DNA of 64,000 nt from Burkholderia anthina. Its GTDB lineage: Bacteria; Pseudomonadota; Gammaproteobacteria; Burkholderiales; Burkholderiaceae. Position 1 is the first letter of the stretch. The number at the start of each line of letters is the position of its first letter. The position numbers and the translations under genes are program-made. Below are positions 35,720 through 45,180 of the stretch, piece by piece. Below the pieces are notes generated by a model, which was given only the letters and a program-made list of their open reading frames with translations, searched no databases and had not been told where the DNA came from. The stretch spans positions 372,001 to 436,000 of the forward strand of contig NZ_CM003769.1 in NCBI RefSeq assembly GCF_001547525.1. Reading direction: 5' to 3'.

Positions 35720-36811
35720 TCAGGTCTGCATGACCAGTGACGTCAGTTGCGCGGCGCGGGCCACGTCGGTTTTCGTGTAGATCGACTTGATCTGCGCGCG
35801 GACCGTGCCGATCGACACGCCGCGCAGCGTCGCGCATTCCTGCGGCGAGCGCCCGTCGCAGCACAGCAGCACGGCGAGATCGGCCTCGGCCGACGACAGC
35901 CCGTAGAACACCCGCAAGCGCTGCGCGCGCGCGGCCGGCGAGCGCAGGTCGGCGGCCGTCATCAGCGCCGCGACCCCGGGCCGTTCACGCGCGAGGCGCG
36001 ACTGTTCGGGAACGGGAATCAGCGCGAGGGGCAGCGGCTCGCCCGTCGCGCGCCGCAGCAACAGCCCGCCGCGCGCGAACGCATGCCGCCATTGCGCATC
36101 GTCGACGCAGCCTTCCGGCGCAAAGCGCCCGTTCACGATCCGCAGCGCCGGTTCCGCGGCGATCAGCTGATCGGCCGCGCGGTTCGTATAACGCAACTCG
36201 CGTCGCGCGCCGAGCAGGAACACCGGCACCGGCACCGCGTCGAGCGCGGATTCCGCGGCGGCCACGCGCGCCTCGAGCTCGCCGATGCGTGCGTGGATCC
36301 GCAGCGCCCGGCTGATGTGCGCGCCCATGATTTCGATGGTGCGGCGCTGGTCGTCGGACAGGCCCTGCGCGTCGGGCCCGCTCTGTACGCTCAGGAACGC
36401 GCCGGCGCGCTCGCCGTGGTGGATGTACAGGCCCGAGATGCTGCCGAGCCCGAACGGCTGCAGGAATTCCCGATAGAACACGCCATGTGTGCGCTGCCGC
36501 ACCGACAGGTGCTTGACGTCCTCGAACCAGCGCCCTGCCGGCCAGTCGGCGGCAACCGGCACGACCGGGTCGTACAGGTAGAACTCGGTGTTGTAGCTGC
36601 GGTGGCACGCGGCCACCCATGACGAATCGTCGCCGGCCGCCCGCTCGATCGCCGGCACCCGCGCCGCATCGTCGAACGACAGCAGCGTCGCCATGCGTAC
36701 GCCGACCGACAAACGCAGCCCGTCCAGCACCGCTTCCCATCGTTGATCGCCCAACGCCGCGGCGTAGACGTCATCGATCCATGCCGATGGAATCAACCCG
36801 TTCGTCTGCAT
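35720..36811 (-). CDS. LuxR-family transcriptional regulator with sensor domain
   Basis: A 363-residue regulator. The C-terminal LuxR helix-turn-helix lies at ~295-355 (GLSSAEADLAVLLCCDGRSP, then IGTVRAQIKSIYTKT). Residues ~30-180 look like a GAF-type sensor and ~190-260 like a PAS-type domain, so the signal is a small molecule rather than phosphorylation. It does not look like an acyl-homoserine-lactone receptor; the LuxI-type binding residues (W, Y, D pattern) are not evident. No neighbouring target is obvious. Confidence 0.82.
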   Translation of the reverse strand: MQTNGLIPSAWIDDVYAAALGDQRWEAVLDGLRLSVGVRMATLLSFDDAARVPAIERAAGDDSSWVAACHRSYNTEFYLYDPVVPVAADWPAGRWFEDVKHLSVRQRTHGVFYREFLQPFGLGSISGLYIHHGERAGAFLSVQSGPDAQGLSDDQRRTIEIMGAHISRALRIHARIGELEARVAAAESALDAVPVPVFLLGARRELRYTNRAADQLIAAEPALRIVNGRFAPEGCVDDAQWRHAFARGGLLLRRATGEPLPLALIPVPEQSRLARERPGVAALMTAADLRSPAARAQRLRVFYGLSSAEADLAVLLCCDGRSPQECATLRGVSIGTVRAQIKSIYTKTDVARAAQLTSLVMQT

Positions 36812-37083
36812 CTGACCACCCCGCGCCGTGCGTTTATGTCGAACGCCGTTCGCGCATCTTACTCAATCGGTCTGGTTGTTCAAATCGGCGATGCGGGTTT
36901 GGTCGAAATACCACGTCTGTTTCCGCTTCTCGTCAGACGTAATGGTCGTTTTCGACACGGCGACGCAATCCGTGTCGACTCAGGCGACTGCCTGCGCGGT
37001 GCAGGCCGAGCGGGATGGCGGCCAGGTAAAGCAGCGACGACGACGCGATGGACCGCGTTTCGCTGCCCTGCCCGACGATGTGC

Positions 37084-37347
37084 TTACTTCATCGCCGCGA
37101 ACCGCGCTTCCATCGCGTCGATCTTCGCGAGCACGGCTTCGCTCAGCTTTCTGACGTGACGCGGCACGTTAGGCATCGACAGCAGTTCCTCGATACGCCC
37201 GCGCCAGTAGCGCGGATGCCGGACGCGCCCCGCGCCCGACATCGACACGTCGTCGACGTCCGTCTCGCTGTCCAGCATCGCCACCATTCTCTGGATGTGA
37301 GAGAGCTCTCGTTCCACATAGTCTCGTGCGAGCATAGTGATTGACAT
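37084..37347 (-). CDS. small hypothetical protein
   Basis: Up to 99 residues; from the in-frame ATG at 37347 it has 87. The chain is amphipathic and helical, with LARDYVERELSHIQRMVAML near the start and VPRHVRKLSEAVLAKIDAME near the end. The ribosome site is unclear: GGGGA directly abuts ATG 37347 and is 11 bases from ATG 37335. I believe it is a real gene because the residue pattern looks protein-like. No family recognised. Confidence 0.5.
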   Translation of the reverse strand: MSITMLARDYVERELSHIQRMVAMLDSETDVDDVSMSGAGRVRHPRYWRGRIEELLSMPNVPRHVRKLSEAVLAKIDAMEARFAAMK

Positions 37348-37383
37348 TCCCCGAAATACGACATCAGACCTACCGCGATCCAT

Positions 37384-38140
37384 GCGCGATCACCCGCGGC
37401 GCCAACCACGCACCGCGCACGTGGCGCATCGGCGCACGCGACGACCGCGTCGATCGACGCGAAACGGCAGGCCTGCTCGATTGTTCTGGTGATATCCGGT
37501 CTCCGGTGCCTTGTTGACCATCGTAGGCGTACCGCTCGGCGCCGGCATCCCCAAAAGTGGGGATGCCGGCCGATATGGGCCGGGAACGGCTTCCGGAAAT
37601 GACCGGGTGGAAAAACGGCGGAAGACGGCGCGTGCGTCACGGCGCGACGGATCGTTTCCCGGCAACACGATGGCGCGCGTTGCGGTGAATCGCGCGGGCT
37701 TCACATCTGACGAATGGAGCGCCGGCAAGCCCGGCACGATCCGCTCCTTCCGCGCGGACCTGCTCGAACCCGGATCGTACGCCGACGCGATGGCCGATTG
37801 CGGCACGGTGTTCCCTCCCGCGTCGCCCTTCACGGTCACGGTCGGCGATCCGCGGAAGGCGCTGGCCGATCCTGCGGGGCTCGGCACGCGCACCGTCTCG
37901 AGACGGCAAAACCGCACGCCGTCGCCTGCGGCGTGTCGTGCCGACCAGCAGTTGCGCCGCGATCTCCGGCGACAACGCCGATCTCGCGGCGACGTCCGAT
38001 GGTGTGTTCACCGAAGCAACCCGGGAACACCGGTTCGCCGCCGCCCCGTCAACCCTGTTCGTATTCGAAGACGGTTGCCGGGCGCGAAGGATGGACGACC
38101 GCCGCGAAGCGGCTCGTTCCGTCGGCCCGGCCACTCCGGA
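37384..38140. other. gene-poor stretch, possible degenerate coding remnants
   Basis: No convincing gene. Two short plus-strand pieces look protein-like: 37670 onward (MARVAVNRAGFTSDEW) and ~37970-38080 (SDGVFTEATREHRFAAAPST in another frame). They may be remains of one decayed gene. The perfect hairpin at 37541-37570 lies at the left side. Confidence 0.35.
37541..37570. repeat. perfect 12-bp inverted repeat
   Basis: GCCGGCATCCCC (37541-37552) and GGGGATGCCGGC (37559-37570) with loop AAAAGT. No T-tract follows on either side. Could be a terminator, a REP-like element or a site for a binding protein. Confidence 0.6.
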
Positions 38141-38629
38141 TCAACCGGCAGCGGCGCCGCGATTCAGCCCGAAGATGAAATCGGCTTCGACCGCCGCGCC
38201 CTTCGGCAATTGCAGCACGCCGACCGACGAGCGCGTATGGACACCGGCGTCGCCGAGCACCGCGTACAACACGTCCGACGCGCCGTCGGCCACTTCGCTT
38301 TGCATCGTGAAGCCCGGTGCGCTTCGCACGTACACGGTCATGCGCGGCACCGTCGCGATCGCATCGAGCGTGCCGCACCGGTTGCGGATCAGCGACAGCG
38401 CACGTAGCGCCGAGATACCGGCCGCGCGGCGGCCGTCGTCCAGCGAAACGGATTCGCCCACGATACCGACGAAATGCACGACTTCCCCGATTCGCGGAAT
38501 CTGGCCGGCAATGTAGGCCGTCCTGCCATCGACCAGAACCGGCGTGTACTTTCCGCCAATGCGGATCGTTTCGTCCGGATCGAATCCCAAATCGGCGGCG
38601 ACCTGTTTCAGTCTGTCATCCCTGTTCAT
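38141..38629 (-). CDS. RidA/YjgF/YER057c family protein
   Basis: A 162-residue Rid-superfamily protein; AYIAGQIPRIG, SALRALSLIR, ATVPRMTVYVRSAPGF and GVLQLPKGAAVEADFIF follow the family fold. It is of the longer subgroup (about 150 residues). The typical arginine of RidA (in the C-terminal R-x-x-V-x-V segment) is present as TRSSVGV. Such proteins hydrolyse reactive enamine/imine intermediates or act in unknown pathways. ATG 38629 has GGGGA eight bases upstream; an upstream in-frame stretch looks non-coding. Divergent from the H-NS-like gene, with an AT-rich gap. Confidence 0.85.
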   Translation of the reverse strand: MNRDDRLKQVAADLGFDPDETIRIGGKYTPVLVDGRTAYIAGQIPRIGEVVHFVGIVGESVSLDDGRRAAGISALRALSLIRNRCGTLDAIATVPRMTVYVRSAPGFTMQSEVADGASDVLYAVLGDAGVHTRSSVGVLQLPKGAAVEADFIFGLNRGAAAG

Positions 38630-38855
38630 CAGTGAATTCCCCAATCCTTCTGAAAAGAGATAAAGAATAATTGAGTCTCCGAAGCTTGTCCCGCATGAGA
38701 GGATCGGACGCAAACGATCCAATCGAACCACTTCTCAGGTGTTCGAAGCAGTCGCGCATTGCCATATCGACAATGGAATTCGTAGTCGGCGCAATTTTCT
38801 TCATCATTCGGGCTGAAACCGCTATCATGTATGGACACAACCTGAAGAGTGATAT

Positions 38856-39155
38856 ATGGCAACTTACAAGGAACTGAAAGCCCAAATGGATGCTTTGGCC
38901 GAAAAAGCCGAAGCAGCGCGCGTCGCGGAATTCCAGGCGATCGTCGACGACATCCGCACCAAAGTCGCGGAATACGGCATTACCGAAAAAGACATTTTCG
39001 GTACGCGCCGCGGTCGGCCGTCCAAACAGGCGGGCGCCCCCGTGCAGGCGAAGTATCGCGATCCGAAGACCGGGGCGACCTGGTCGGGCCGCGGTCGCGC
39101 GCCCGCATGGATCAAGGATGCGAAGAATCGCAATCGATTCCTGATCCAGGAATAA
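38856..39155 (+). CDS. H-NS-like nucleoid-associated protein
   Basis: A 99-residue H-NS/BprA-type protein. N-terminal coiled coil (ELKAQMDALAEKAEAARVAE) for oligomerisation, then the DNA-binding end KYRDPKTGATWSGRGRAPAW, whose GRGRAP is the AT-hook-like minor-groove motif typical of H-NS in beta-proteobacteria. These proteins silence AT-rich genes. The preceding gap (38630-38855) is itself AT-rich, which fits autoregulation. Burkholderia has several copies; this is an accessory one. Confidence 0.92.
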   Translation: MATYKELKAQMDALAEKAEAARVAEFQAIVDDIRTKVAEYGITEKDIFGTRRGRPSKQAGAPVQAKYRDPKTGATWSGRGRAPAWIKDAKNRNRFLIQE

Positions 39156-39327
39156 GATTCCCGCCCTGTGCCGGCGCGCGATTCAACGCGCTGTCCGGCG
39201 ATTGCGGCATTGATTGGGGCATCGATACCGGCGGTATTCCAAGGCCGCACCGGTAGACGAGGTTTTGCCCGATCGGCATGTCGCGCGCCGGTCTATCGAC
39301 CGCGCGTGCCGCACGCCAATCCTTTCT

Positions 39328-39660
39328 TCAGCGTTCGTAATAGACGGCAAGCCAGACGGTTGGCACTTCGTCATGCGTCCACGCGACACGATGGCGGCAA
39401 TGCGGCTCGATCAGCACGTAATCTCCGGCGTGCATGTCGAGCCGCGTTGCATTTTCTTCGAATTCGAGCACGGCCGCACCGGACAGCAGCACGACCCATT
39501 CGGCCCGCGGGTCGTCATACCAGAATCCGTCCGGGCTCGCGTGCCCCATCGATACGATTCGCTCGACATTCACGCGCGAGCTCGTCACGAGCATGTCGAT
39601 TCGCTCGTCGCCGCCGCGCCGCCCTTCGACGCTGAATAAATTACCGGTTTGAAGTGGCAT
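39328..39660 (-). CDS. cupin-domain protein
   Basis: A 110-residue single-domain cupin. DDPRAEWVVLLSGAAVLEFE and DMHAGDYVLIEPHCRHRVAWT correspond to the two cupin motifs, with possible metal ligands from the Glu of the first and the His residues of the second. A small metal-binding enzyme or sensor of unknown substrate. GTTTGAAGTGGC precedes the start region; the ATG at 39660 is the only reasonable start. Confidence 0.82.
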   Translation of the reverse strand: MPLQTGNLFSVEGRRGGDERIDMLVTSSRVNVERIVSMGHASPDGFWYDDPRAEWVVLLSGAAVLEFEENATRLDMHAGDYVLIEPHCRHRVAWTHDEVPTVWLAVYYER

Positions 39661-40200
39661 GGCTTCGTCTCGTCATTGACTGTCGGGTAAAGGATGCGGG
39701 TTTAAAGGCGACCGGAAATGTCCGCGGCACGCTGACGTCGCCCGGGTTTGCACGAGTGCCGTTAAAAGCCGCGTCAAAAAGATGAAGAATGACGGCGATT
39801 TCACCGGCGCTCATTCGTTGCAGCGATAAAGCACGCACCGGCATTCTTTTAGCGGCGCACACGTCACCACGGGCCATTTCGGTTAAAGCAGGCCGACATC
39901 CGGCCGGCCTGCGCAGCGTCGAGCCTGGGCTGTTCACGCGAATAACGGGCTTGCGAACGTGCGTCGATCGACGTATTTTCCGTTCGCTGCCCGGCATGAG
40001 CAAGCATCGGCCCGACATTCATTCTTTATTTCGATCCGCGGTTGCGTTTGTTCGATCAGCGACGATATTGTCCGGGCCGTCGATATCGATACGGGCGCGA
40101 ACGAAGTGCCGGCCCTCGCGGCGCCCGGCATCGATTGGCGCGTCGCGCATCCGGGCACGCGTCTTCGCCGGTCGTTTGAAATCCCGCCCGGCGGCTCGCG
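39661..40200. other. intergenic stretch without a recognised gene
   Basis: About 540 bp between the cupin start and the LysR stop. Open frames on both strands are short and do not look like proteins, apart from a weak stretch near 40060-40200 (plus strand). It should contain the cupin promoter. Confidence 0.4.
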
Positions 40201-41124
40201 TCAGACCATCGCCCTCAACCACCCCAGCAACGCCGCCTGCGCACTCCCGTCCGCCACCGGCGCCGGCGTCAACAGGTAGTAATCCGATCCATCCTCGACA
40301 AATCCCATCGGGGCAACCAGTACTCCGCTTTCGATATCGTCGCGCACCAGGTGCCACGGCCCGATCGCCACCCCCAGCCCCGCGACGGCCGCCTGCAAAC
40401 TGAAGTAGAAGTGATCGAACCGCTGCCCGCGCCGGCCCGCGGCCGGCTGATTCGCGGCCACCGCCCATGCATTCCACGCGTCCGGCCGCGTCCGCGCATG
40501 CAGCAGCACTGCGTCGTGCTTCAGCGCACGGGCGCCGCGACGCGACGCAAACCACGCGCCGACCTTGTCCGGCCGGCAAACCGGCCCCACCCGTTCGGCG
40601 AACAGATGCTCGGCGTGATACGCCGCCGGCCACGCGAAATCGTTGCGACGAATCGCCATGTCGATACCGCCGTCGAACGAGAACGGCCCGCCCGCGGCGG
40701 CCAGATGGATGTCGACGCCTGCATGCCGCGCCTGGAAATCCGGCCAGCGCGGAATCAGCCAGCGCATCAGCAGCGTCGGCTCGCATGACAGGACCGACCG
40801 CCGCGTACGGGCGGCCTCGGCGCGCAACGTGTGGGCGGCGTGACGCATCAGCCCCAGGCCATCGTGGACGGCCTGGGCGAGCGTGCGGCCCGCCTCGGTC
40901 AGGAACACGCGACGACTGCGCCGCTCGAACAGCGCCACGCCCAGATCGTCCTCGAGCAGACGCACCGCGCGGCTGACCGCGCCGTGGGTCAGGCACAGCT
41001 CGTCGGCCGCGCGGGTGAAATTCTCGTGGCGCGCCGCCGCCTCGAAACAACGCAGCGCCATCAGCGACGGCAGGCCGGTACGGATCGATTGTGATTCAGA
41101 CTCACCATTCCGGTCAGAAATCAT
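40201..41124 (-). CDS. LysR-type regulator
   Basis: A 307-residue LysR regulator. HTH at about residues 18-77 (FEAAARHENFTRAADELCLT, then GAVSRAVRLLEDDLG); the effector domain is of the GcvA-like subgroup. ATG 41124 gives the normal length; the frame is open further upstream but runs through the LysE promoter. It diverges from the LysE-type exporter 67 bp away, so it probably controls it in response to an amino acid or related compound. Confidence 0.9.
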   Translation of the reverse strand: MISDRNGESESQSIRTGLPSLMALRCFEAAARHENFTRAADELCLTHGAVSRAVRLLEDDLGVALFERRSRRVFLTEAGRTLAQAVHDGLGLMRHAAHTLRAEAARTRRSVLSCEPTLLMRWLIPRWPDFQARHAGVDIHLAAAGGPFSFDGGIDMAIRRNDFAWPAAYHAEHLFAERVGPVCRPDKVGAWFASRRGARALKHDAVLLHARTRPDAWNAWAVAANQPAAGRRGQRFDHFYFSLQAAVAGLGVAIGPWHLVRDDIESGVLVAPMGFVEDGSDYYLLTPAPVADGSAQAALLGWLRAMV

Positions 41125-41191
41125 CGTTTTTCCCGATGAATCATGGTGGGTAGGATTGTGCCACCAAGACATCGATCGCGGGAGCGACGCC

Positions 41192-41809
41192 ATGACCGAA
41201 TTGATAGTCGCAGTCACCATTACGCTGCTGGCCGTCATCAGCCCCGGCCCGGACTTCGCGATGGTCACGCGCAACAGCCTGATGCTGTCGCGTCGTGCCG
41301 GCGTGCTCACCGCATGCGGGATCGGGCTCGGCGTGATCGTCCACGTGAGCTACACGCTGCTGGGCGTCGGGCTCCTGATCCGTCAGTCGCTGTGGCTCTT
41401 CAATGCCGTCAAGCTGATCGGCGCGATCTATCTGATCTACCTCGGCGCAAGAATGCTCATAGCGAAAGCCGGCGATGCGCGAGCCGACGCCGCCGTCGCG
41501 CCGCTGTCCGATCTCGCCGCGCTGCGCACGGGCTTCCTGACCAATGCGCTGAACCCCAAAACCACGGTATTCATCGTCAGCCTGTTCATGCAGGCTGTCC
41601 GGCCCGACACGCCGTTGATCGTGCAGATCGGCTACGGCGCATTCATCGCGGGTGCACACGCCGGCTGGTTCAGCCTCGTGGCGATCTGTTTCTCGGCCGC
41701 GCGTGTTCGCGATCGCCTGCTGTCGCTGCGGCACTGGATCGACCGCACGTTCGGATGCCTGCTGGTGGGCTTCGGCGTCGCGCTCGCCATCGCACGTGGC
41801 GCGCGCTGA
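41192..41809 (+). CDS. LysE/RhtB-family amino-acid exporter
   Basis: A 205-residue inner-membrane protein with six helices. The family start AVISPGPDFAMVTRNSL and GFLTNALNPKTTVFIVSLF are both clear. Such proteins export amino acids or homoserine lactone-like compounds. Divergent from the LysR gene. Substrate unknown. Confidence 0.92.
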   Translation: MTELIVAVTITLLAVISPGPDFAMVTRNSLMLSRRAGVLTACGIGLGVIVHVSYTLLGVGLLIRQSLWLFNAVKLIGAIYLIYLGARMLIAKAGDARADAAVAPLSDLAALRTGFLTNALNPKTTVFIVSLFMQAVRPDTPLIVQIGYGAFIAGAHAGWFSLVAICFSAARVRDRLLSLRHWIDRTFGCLLVGFGVALAIARGAR

Positions 41810-41852
41810 CGCTCGCCCCTCGGCGCATACGCGGCGCCGATTGCCCGACGCG

Positions 41853-41897
41853 CGTATGCACGGCGCTCGTATGCACGACGCCCGTATGCACGGCGCC
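41853..41897. repeat. three 15-bp tandem repeats
   Basis: Three units of CGTATGCACGGCGCC-type sequence (41853-41867, 41868-41882, 41883-41897) differing at one or two bases, between the convergent ends of the LysE gene and azoR. Confidence 0.75.
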
Positions 41898-41904
41898 GGC
41901 AACC

Positions 41905-42537
41905 TCAGAACGTACGCGCGATCGCCCGTGCTTCGTCGATCGCCCGGCTCCGATCGACCTTCCCGTCCGAGCCGAACAGCGTGCGCTCGACGACGATCCC
42001 GGTGATGTCCGTCACGCCCACGAACTTGAGCCACGTTTCCATGTAAGGGCGCTGCAGATCGAACTCGGCGGCCGGCGTAAACGACCCCGGCGACTGATAG
42101 GCAAGCCCGCGCGCGTAGACTACCGCCGCCTTTTTCCCGGCCAGCTTGCCGGTAAAACCCGTTTCGTCGAACGTGAACAACACGTCCTTCTGCGAGATCA
42201 CGTCGATCAGATGCTTGAGCTTGTACGGAATGCTGAAATTCCACAGCGGCACGCCGAACAGAAACCTGTCCGCTTCGTGGAACGGCGCCGCGAGCCGTTC
42301 GATCTGCCGCCACGCGGCCGCCTGCTCCTGCGTCAACGCCGTGCCGCTCAATCCCGCATATTTCGCGGCGAGCGCGGCCCCGTCGAATTCGGGCATCGGC
42401 AGATCCCAGATGTCGAGCTTCCGGATCTCGTGATCGGGATGAGCCTGCCGGTAGGTATCGAGAAATGCATCGCACACCTCGATGGATGCCGAATAGGCCT
42501 TGTTGGGTGAGCCCTCGATATAGAGCACGCGTGTCAT
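41905..42537 (-). CDS. azoR: FMN-dependent NADH-azoreductase / NAD(P)H:quinone oxidoreductase
   Basis: A 210-residue flavodoxin-fold reductase. VLYIEGSPNKAYSAS is the FMN phosphate loop, VPLWNFSIPYKLKHLIDVI the flavin-ring loop (P-x-W/M-N-F) and YARGLAYQSPG another conserved segment. It reduces azo dyes and quinones with NADH. ATG 42537 lies after AAGGA; a longer in-frame start at 42591 adds a leader not seen in the family. Divergent from a LysR gene, its probable regulator. Confidence 0.9.
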   Translation of the reverse strand: MTRVLYIEGSPNKAYSASIEVCDAFLDTYRQAHPDHEIRKLDIWDLPMPEFDGAALAAKYAGLSGTALTQEQAAAWRQIERLAAPFHEADRFLFGVPLWNFSIPYKLKHLIDVISQKDVLFTFDETGFTGKLAGKKAAVVYARGLAYQSPGSFTPAAEFDLQRPYMETWLKFVGVTDITGIVVERTLFGSDGKVDRSRAIDEARAIARTF

Positions 42538-42669
42538 GGAGCCGGTCCTTGTCAGGAGTGACGGCGGCGCGCCCCATGCGCGCTCGCCCACCGTGCTTCG
42601 CAGCCTAGCGGGTAGGCCTATAATCCGGAAACGATATTAATTGATCGAATTAACCCAAACGGGTGATGA

Positions 42670-43566
42670 ATGAATCCTCCCCTCGACACGGCGCTGCTTC
42701 ATACGTTCGTCGCGGTCGCCGACGTGCGCAGCTTCACCGGCGCCGGGCGCCGGCTGAATCTCAGCCAGTCCGCGGTCAGCGCGCAGATCGTTCGCCTCGA
42801 AGAACAGGTCGGGCAGGCGCTGCTCGTGCGCAATACGCGCAGCGTCACGCTGACCGGGCATGGCGAAACGCTGCTCGGCTACGCGCGCGCGATGCTCAAC
42901 CTGAGCGAGGAAGCGCGGGCAAGGCTCGGAACGGGTCAAGCGGCCGACGTCAAGCTGCGGATCGGCGTATCGGAGGACTTCGCGGACGGCTGGCTGCCCG
43001 CCCTGATGCGCCGCCATGGCGCCGCGCGGCGCGGCCTGCGGCTGGATCTCGCCGTCGATATCGGCGACAGCCTGTTTCGCCGGCACGCACGCGGCGAATT
43101 CGATGTCGTGATCGGGAGCCGCTGCTCGCACGCGGGCCACGGCACGACGTTGTGGCAAGAGCCGCTCGCCTGGGCATTCGCGCGCCACGAGCCGCTTCCG
43201 GAAGGCGACGTGCCGCTCGCGTGCTTCCCCGATCCGTGCCCATACCGCGGCGCCGCGATCAAGGCGCTCGCGCTGGCCGGCATGCGCTACCGGATCGCGT
43301 GCGAAAGCCCGAGCGTGGCCGGCGTGCTGGCGTTCGCACGGGCCGGCATCGCGATCGCGCCGATGCCGCGCAGCGCGATCGACGACACGCTGCGGGAACT
43401 GGGGCCGCCCGAGGGCTTGCCGCGGCTGCCCGATATGGAATTCGTGATGATGCACGACCCGCGGATGCCGGCGGCCGTCGAATTCGCCGCGACGATTCTG
43501 GACGAGACGGCGGCCCGCACGGGCGCCGGCAAGCGCCGCCATCGTCACGGTGTCACGCCTGCATGA
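42670..43566 (+). CDS. LysR-type regulator
   Basis: A 298-residue LysR regulator with HTH at about 8-65 (VADVRSFTGAGRRLNLSQSA). It is transcribed away from azoR with a 132-bp gap that is AT-rich near 42600-42660, where the shared operator should lie. A quinone or electrophile signal would fit, as in other azoreductase regulators, but is inferred. Confidence 0.9.
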   Translation: MNPPLDTALLHTFVAVADVRSFTGAGRRLNLSQSAVSAQIVRLEEQVGQALLVRNTRSVTLTGHGETLLGYARAMLNLSEEARARLGTGQAADVKLRIGVSEDFADGWLPALMRRHGAARRGLRLDLAVDIGDSLFRRHARGEFDVVIGSRCSHAGHGTTLWQEPLAWAFARHEPLPEGDVPLACFPDPCPYRGAAIKALALAGMRYRIACESPSVAGVLAFARAGIAIAPMPRSAIDDTLRELGPPEGLPRLPDMEFVMMHDPRMPAAVEFAATILDETAARTGAGKRRHRHGVTPA

Positions 43567-43600
43567 ACGCCCACGGGCCGCGGCGCCGGCACATGCGGAA

Positions 43601-43626
43601 GGCCGCGCGCCGTGCGTGGCGCGGCC
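43601..43626. terminator. hairpin between convergent genes
   Basis: GGCCGCGC (43601-43608) and GCGCGGCC (43619-43626) with a 10-base loop, placed between the LysR stop (43566) and the MHS transporter stop (43633). It can work in both directions; no T-tract is present. Confidence 0.45.
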
Positions 43627-43632
43627 GCGGTG

Positions 43633-44925
43633 CTACCGCGCGGGACGCAACGCGAAACCCGTCAGCGCGCCGGCGACACAGAGCACGCCTACGTACAATT
43701 CCGGCGCGTGCGGATTCGTCTTCAGCATCAACGACACGAACACCGGCGTAAGGCCGCCAAACAGCGCATACGCGACGTTGTACGAAAACGAGATGCCGGA
43801 AAAGCGTACGGCCGGCGGAAACGCGCGCACCATCGCGACCGGAATGGCCGCGACCGCACCGACGAAGAAGCCGCACGTCGCGTAAAGCGGCAGCAGCAGC
43901 GACGCATCGACGGCGAGCCGCGCGGCCATCAACCAGAACGATGCGCCCAGCAACAGGCAGCCGACGAAGATCGTGCGCGCCGTGCCGATTCGCCCCGCGA
44001 TCGCCCCGGCGACGACGCATCCGATCGTCAGGCAGAACGTCGCGGCCGAATTGGCCTGCAGCGCGAGCGCGGGCGCGATATGGAAGCGCTTGGCGACGAG
44101 CGTCGGCGTCATCAGGATCACGACGACGATCGCCGCGGTGAGCGTCCAGGTGAGAATCATCGACGCGATCACCGCGCGGCCGTGGTCGCGCAGTACCGTC
44201 TTCAACGGCGCCTCGGCGACGAGCGCCCGGTTCCGCTTCATTTCGACGAATACGGGCGTTTCGTCGAGCCAGCGCCGCAACAGCGCCGACAGCACGCCGA
44301 ACAACCCGCCGGCGACGAACGGCAGCCGCCACGCATACGCGTCGATCGCGGCCGGCGAATAGTGATGGTTGATCGCGGACGCGATCAGCGAGCCGAGCAG
44401 GATGCCGAGCGTCAAGCCGCCCGTGAGCAGCCCGCACGCGTAGCCGACATGACGCGGCGGCACGTGCTCGGCCACGAACACCCACGCGCCGGGCACTTCG
44501 CCGCCCACCGCCGCACCCTGCAACAGCCGGCACACCAGCAGCAGCACGGGCGCGGCGATCCCGAGGGACGCGTAGGTCGGCAGCAGGCCCATCGCGAGCG
44601 TCGGCAGCGCCATCAGCATCACGCTCAGCGTGAACATCCGCTTGCGGCCGACGAGATCGCCGAAGTGAGCCAGCACCACGCCGCCGAGCGGGCGCGCGAG
44701 ATAGCCGGCGGCAAAAATGCCGAAGGTCTGCAACTGGCGCAGCCAGTCGGGAATCGCCGGCGGAAAGAACAGCTGGCCGATGACGGCCGCGAAGAACACG
44801 TAAATCACGAAGTCGTAGAACTCGAGCGCGCCGCCCAGCGCCGCGAGCACGAGCGTTCGGTGATCGCTGCCGGTCAGCGGGCGGTTCGGTACGGCCGGAA
44901 GCGAAAGCGGATGGGTGGAATTCAT
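43633..44925 (-). CDS. MHS/MFS metabolite:H+ symporter
   Basis: A 430-residue 12-helix transporter. GGALEFYDFVIYVFFAAVI in helix 1 and RPLGGVVLAHFGDLVGRKR in the 2-3 loop are the signatures of the metabolite:H+ symporter group (ProP, KgtP, CitA). The substrate, probably a carboxylate or osmolyte, is unknown. It lies alone on its strand; an inverted repeat at 44975-45004 lies upstream. Confidence 0.9.
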   Translation of the reverse strand: MNSTHPLSLPAVPNRPLTGSDHRTLVLAALGGALEFYDFVIYVFFAAVIGQLFFPPAIPDWLRQLQTFGIFAAGYLARPLGGVVLAHFGDLVGRKRMFTLSVMLMALPTLAMGLLPTYASLGIAAPVLLLVCRLLQGAAVGGEVPGAWVFVAEHVPPRHVGYACGLLTGGLTLGILLGSLIASAINHHYSPAAIDAYAWRLPFVAGGLFGVLSALLRRWLDETPVFVEMKRNRALVAEAPLKTVLRDHGRAVIASMILTWTLTAAIVVVILMTPTLVAKRFHIAPALALQANSAATFCLTIGCVVAGAIAGRIGTARTIFVGCLLLGASFWLMAARLAVDASLLLPLYATCGFFVGAVAAIPVAMVRAFPPAVRFSGISFSYNVAYALFGGLTPVFVSLMLKTNPHAPELYVGVLCVAGALTGFALRPAR

Positions 44926-44974
44926 CTTCTGAAAAAGGTCCGGAGGAAGGGGAAGCGGGAGACGCCGATGGCGT

Positions 44975-45004
44975 GCTACTGGCTAACAACACCTGAGCAG
45001 TAGC
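44975..45004. promoter_or_regulatory. inverted repeat upstream of the MHS transporter
   Basis: GCTACTG (44975-44981) and CAGTAGC (44998-45004) with a 16-base spacer, about 50 bp before the transporter start. It could be an operator or a leader hairpin. Confidence 0.35.
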
Positions 45005-45180
45005 GGTCATTCCATTGCGTGGCGATGATTCGGCGCACCGTTCGAGACCGATCGCCGCCCCATCGGGAATAGTTGGCGCGATTCGCGTGTTCTATACCAA
45101 TGGGTGGGCCCGTTGGCCCGGCCCGTCACATGCGGATACCGCATGCATGACACGTCGACGGTTTCCCCTCTGGAGCAATC

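Noticed and set aside
35720..36811. A LuxR-type quorum-sensing receptor.
   Set aside because: The N-terminal domain looks like GAF/PAS rather than an acyl-homoserine-lactone pocket, and no luxI gene lies nearby.
39641..40018. A minus-strand frame upstream of the cupin gene.
   Set aside because: It overlaps the cupin start, lacks a ribosome site and shows no recognisable domain.
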